Position numbers and translations under genes: made by a program. DNA of 7,737 nt. It comes from Chitinophaga pinensis. GTDB lineage: Bacteria; Bacteroidota; Bacteroidia; Flavobacteriales_D; Crocinitomicaceae. Positions 6,182 to 7,737 of the stretch are shown here, one piece after another. How positions within the stretch are numbered: the stretch's first letter is position 1; every line of letters begins with the position of its first letter. Under the pieces are notes generated by a model. The model searched no databases and was not told the origin of the DNA. It saw only the letters and a program-made list of their open reading frames with translations. Location of the stretch: contig CAMBMC010000107.1 of assembly GCA_945868555.1 (NCBI GenBank), positions 1 through 7,737 on the forward strand. Reading direction: 5' to 3'.

Positions 6182-7468
6182 TTATCGTTTAGAAATCTCT
6201 ACGTAATCTCGTGTTGTTTCACCTGTATAGATTTGACGTGGACGTCCGATTGGCTCTTTGTTTTCTGTCATTTCTTTCCATTGTGCAATCCAACCCGGAA
6301 GACGACCTAAAGCAAACATCACAGTAAACATCTCCGTTGGGATACCAAGAGCCTTGTAGATGATTCCGGAATAGAAGTCAACATTCGGATACAAGTTGCG
6401 CGCTTTGAAGTACTCGTCTTCCAAAGCTACCCTCTCTAATTTCTTCGCAATCTCCAACATTGGATCGTTCATACCCAATTTTGCGAGGATATCGTCACAT
6501 GCTTTTTTAATGATCTTTGCTCGTGGATCGAAGTTTTTGTATACGCGGTGCCCGAAGCCCATCAAACGGAAAGAATCTTCTTTATCTTTTGCTTTAGCGA
6601 CCCATTTGTCAACATCTCCACCATCTTGGTGAATCTGCTCTAACATCTCAATCACTTCTTGGTTCGCGCCCCCGTGAAGCGGTCCCCACAATGCAGAAAT
6701 ACCAGCTGATACGGTTGCATACAAGTTTGCTTGCGATGAACCTACAATGCGCACTGTTGAAGTTGAACAGTTTTGTTCGTGGTCTGCATGTAAAATCAAA
6801 AGTTTATTCAATGCATTGACAACAACAGGATCAACATGGTAATCTTCTGTTGGCATAGCGAACATCATGTACATGAAATTCTTACAATATTCGTATTCGT
6901 TGCGTGGATACATGAACGGGTGACGCGTCGAATTTTTGTATGACCATGCAGCCAATGTTGGCAACTTCGCAAGCAAGCGGTGAATCGTTAAATCTTTTGC
7001 TTCTGGGCTACGATTCGGATCCAATGATTCTGGATAGAACGTTGAAAGCGAGCAAATCATGGATGAAAGAACCCCCATTGGATGCGCTTTTGCGGGATAT
7101 GCTTCGAAGAATTGTTTCATGTCCTCGTGCACAAGGGTATGCTTCTGAATACTCGTTTTGAATGAATCCAACTGCGCTTGCGTTGGCAATTCTCCGTAAA
7201 TCAACAAATAAGCGACCTCAAGGAATGTAGCATGATCAGCCAATTGCTCAATTGGATAGCCTCGGTAACGGAGAATACCTTCTTCACCATCAAGAAACGT
7301 TATTTTACTTGTCGTAGCACCGGTGTTTTTATACCCCGTATCTAGGGTTACATAACCTGTCGTATCTCTTAGTTTGCTGATGTCGATTGCTTTTTCATTT
7401 TCGCTACCAACAATTACCGGGAATTCGTAAACCGTGCCGTCAAGTTCAATTTTCGCAACGTTACTCAT
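6182..7468 (-). CDS. gltA: Citrate synthase, type II
   Basis: A 428-residue citrate synthase that condenses acetyl-CoA and oxaloacetate to citrate in the first TCA-cycle step, in the cytoplasm. Length and N-terminal domain match the E. coli GltA (hexameric, NADH-inhibited) type rather than the shorter Gram-positive type. The catalytic triad is intact: H265 in GPLHGGAN, H307 in GFGHRVYKNFDPRA and D364 in NVDFYSG, with the signature LILHADHEQNCSTSTVR at 224-240. By alignment from memory to the E. coli NADH site, H110, T111, Y145 and the Arg/Lys pair at 164/168 are kept while R109 is Lys. Some NADH sensitivity is therefore possible but unproven. ATG 7468 has a weak AGGA 7 bp upstream and a TTTG-N21-TATATTTA promoter candidate. 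It converges with the methyltransferase gene across the repeat element and lies 130 bp downstream of the S9 peptidase stop. Confidence 0.97.
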   Translation of the reverse strand: MSNVAKIELDGTVYEFPVIVGSENEKAIDISKLRDTTGYVTLDTGYKNTGATTSKITFLDGEEGILRYRGYPIEQLADHATFLEVAYLLIYGELPTQAQLDSFKTSIQKHTLVHEDMKQFFEAYPAKAHPMGVLSSMICSLSTFYPESLDPNRSPEAKDLTIHRLLAKLPTLAAWSYKNSTRHPFMYPRNEYEYCKNFMYMMFAMPTEDYHVDPVVVNALNKLLILHADHEQNCSTSTVRIVGSSQANLYATVSAGISALWGPLHGGANQEVIEMLEQIHQDGGDVDKWVAKAKDKEDSFRLMGFGHRVYKNFDPRAKIIKKACDDILAKLGMNDPMLEIAKKLERVALEDEYFKARNLYPNVDFYSGIIYKALGIPTEMFTVMFALGRLPGWIAQWKEMTENKEPIGRPRQIYTGETTRDYVEISKR

Positions 7469-7482
7469 GATGATATCCTAAT

Positions 7483-7515
7483 TAAATATAAATTTTTCCC
7501 GACTAAGTTAACAAA
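7483..7515 (-). promoter_or_regulatory. Candidate promoter for gltA
   Basis: On the minus strand TTTG (7512-7515), a 21-bp spacer and TATATTTA (7483-7490) fit the Bacteroidota -33/-7 pattern with one mismatch in the -7 box. Transcription would begin near 7476, giving a very short leader before ATG 7468. An alternative -7 box, TTTCTTTG at 7512-7519, also has one mismatch but lacks a well-spaced -33 element and would give a leader of about 40 nt. Confidence 0.4.
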
Positions 7516-7598
7516 GAAAAATCAATCTTTTATCAAGCAGATGAGTGGAATGTTAAAAAAATGCAACTTCCCTTCAACGATGGTTTTCAGAGAATGAA

Positions 7599-7737
7599 TT
7601 AAAGGTTGTTCAAGGTGTAGTTCAACATCATGTTAAAGAGATGATTTATTGTATTGCCACCATAAATTCCATGGTTTTTGTTTGGATAATTGAACAAGTC
7701 GAATTGCTTATCCGCTTTCACCAGGGCATTGATCATC
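7599..7737 (-). CDS. S9 family prolyl oligopeptidase / DPP-IV-like peptidase, C-terminal fragment
   Basis: The last 45 codons and TAA stop of a gene that enters from the right edge. The peptide has the end of an alpha/beta-hydrolase peptidase domain: KADKQFDLFNYPNKNHGIYGG followed by a helix (HLFNMMLNYTLNNL). In S9 peptidases the His of the 'P-x-x-x-H-x-i' turn completes the Ser-Asp-His triad; here it is the His of NHGIYGG (codon at 7671-7673). The GIYGGNT wording is typical of Bacteroidota dipeptidyl peptidase IV-like enzymes, which are usually exported and cleave X-Pro dipeptides. The Ser and Asp are outside the window, so the exact subfamily is inferred. It is co-directional with gltA, 130 bp upstream, and no clear terminator lies between them. 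Confidence 0.82.
   Translation of the reverse strand, partial: MINALVKADKQFDLFNYPNKNHGIYGGNTINHLFNMMLNYTLNNL

Noticed and set aside
6170..6183. Palindrome AAAGCGCTTT followed by a T-run just before the gltA stop, as a plus-strand terminator for the methyltransferase
   Set aside because: The palindrome is only 10 bp with no room for a loop, so the stem would be 3 bp with a 4-nt loop; too weak to call an intrinsic terminator.
6940..7161. Plus-strand frame antisense to gltA
   Set aside because: It sits opposite the conserved citrate synthase N-terminal domain; its sequence is low-information and unrelated to any family I recognise.
7553..7598. T-rich stretch after the S9 peptidase stop as a terminator
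   Set aside because: A run of seven T occurs on the minus strand, but the preceding GTTGAAGGGAAGTTG is a mirror-like, not inverted, repeat and cannot form a hairpin.
1..7737. Multi-gene novel system (defence island, biosynthetic cluster)
   Set aside because: All genes belong to recognisable, functionally unrelated families, and no adjoining genes share a pathway or conserved pairing that I know of.

Overview
The window looks like ordinary chromosomal DNA from a member of the Bacteroidota, most likely an aquatic Flavobacteriales (Crocinitomicaceae/Cryomorphaceae-like, an inference from the protein flavour only). The grounds are: AT-rich intergenic DNA with TAnnTTTG-type -7 promoter boxes; few clear Shine-Dalgarno sites; a lipoprotein with an acidic stretch after its lipidated Cys, as in Bacteroidota surface lipoproteins; a patatin fused to an outer-membrane barrel; and a DPP-IV-type S9 peptidase tail. 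No tRNA, rRNA, CRISPR array, transposase or phage gene is visible.

Layout. Positions 1-4688 are all on the minus strand. In transcription order they hold a patatin-type outer-membrane phospholipase (2385-4688), a two-module VOC protein (1283-2347), a DUF4249-like surface lipoprotein (132-1220), and the first 28 codons of the primosomal helicase gene priA (1-85, running off the left edge). The VOC and lipoprotein genes each have a TAnnTTTG box just upstream, so they probably have their own transcripts rather than forming one tight operon. A THUMP-domain RNA methyltransferase (4721-5899, plus strand) is divergent from the patatin gene, with only about 32 bp between the two starts as drawn. To the right, also on the minus strand, are citrate synthase gltA (6182-7468) and the last 45 codons of an S9 prolyl oligopeptidase/DPP-IV-like peptidase (7599-7737).

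The one region the genes do not explain is 5897-6161, between the converging 3' ends of the methyltransferase and gltA. It holds three perfect 7-bp tandem units that begin in the methyltransferase stop codon. It also holds two 82-bp direct repeat copies (80/82 identical, 110-bp period), each ending in a hairpin, and an AT-rich arm at the right that is inverted relative to arms at the left. It looks like a small non-coding intergenic repeat element (MITE/REP-like). It is the best candidate for something undescribed here, but its family and mobility cannot be settled from one copy.

Functionally the genes are mixed: replication restart, envelope lipid hydrolysis, surface lipoprotein, rRNA modification, TCA cycle and peptide degradation. 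I see no evidence of a defence system, biosynthetic cluster or other multi-gene novelty.
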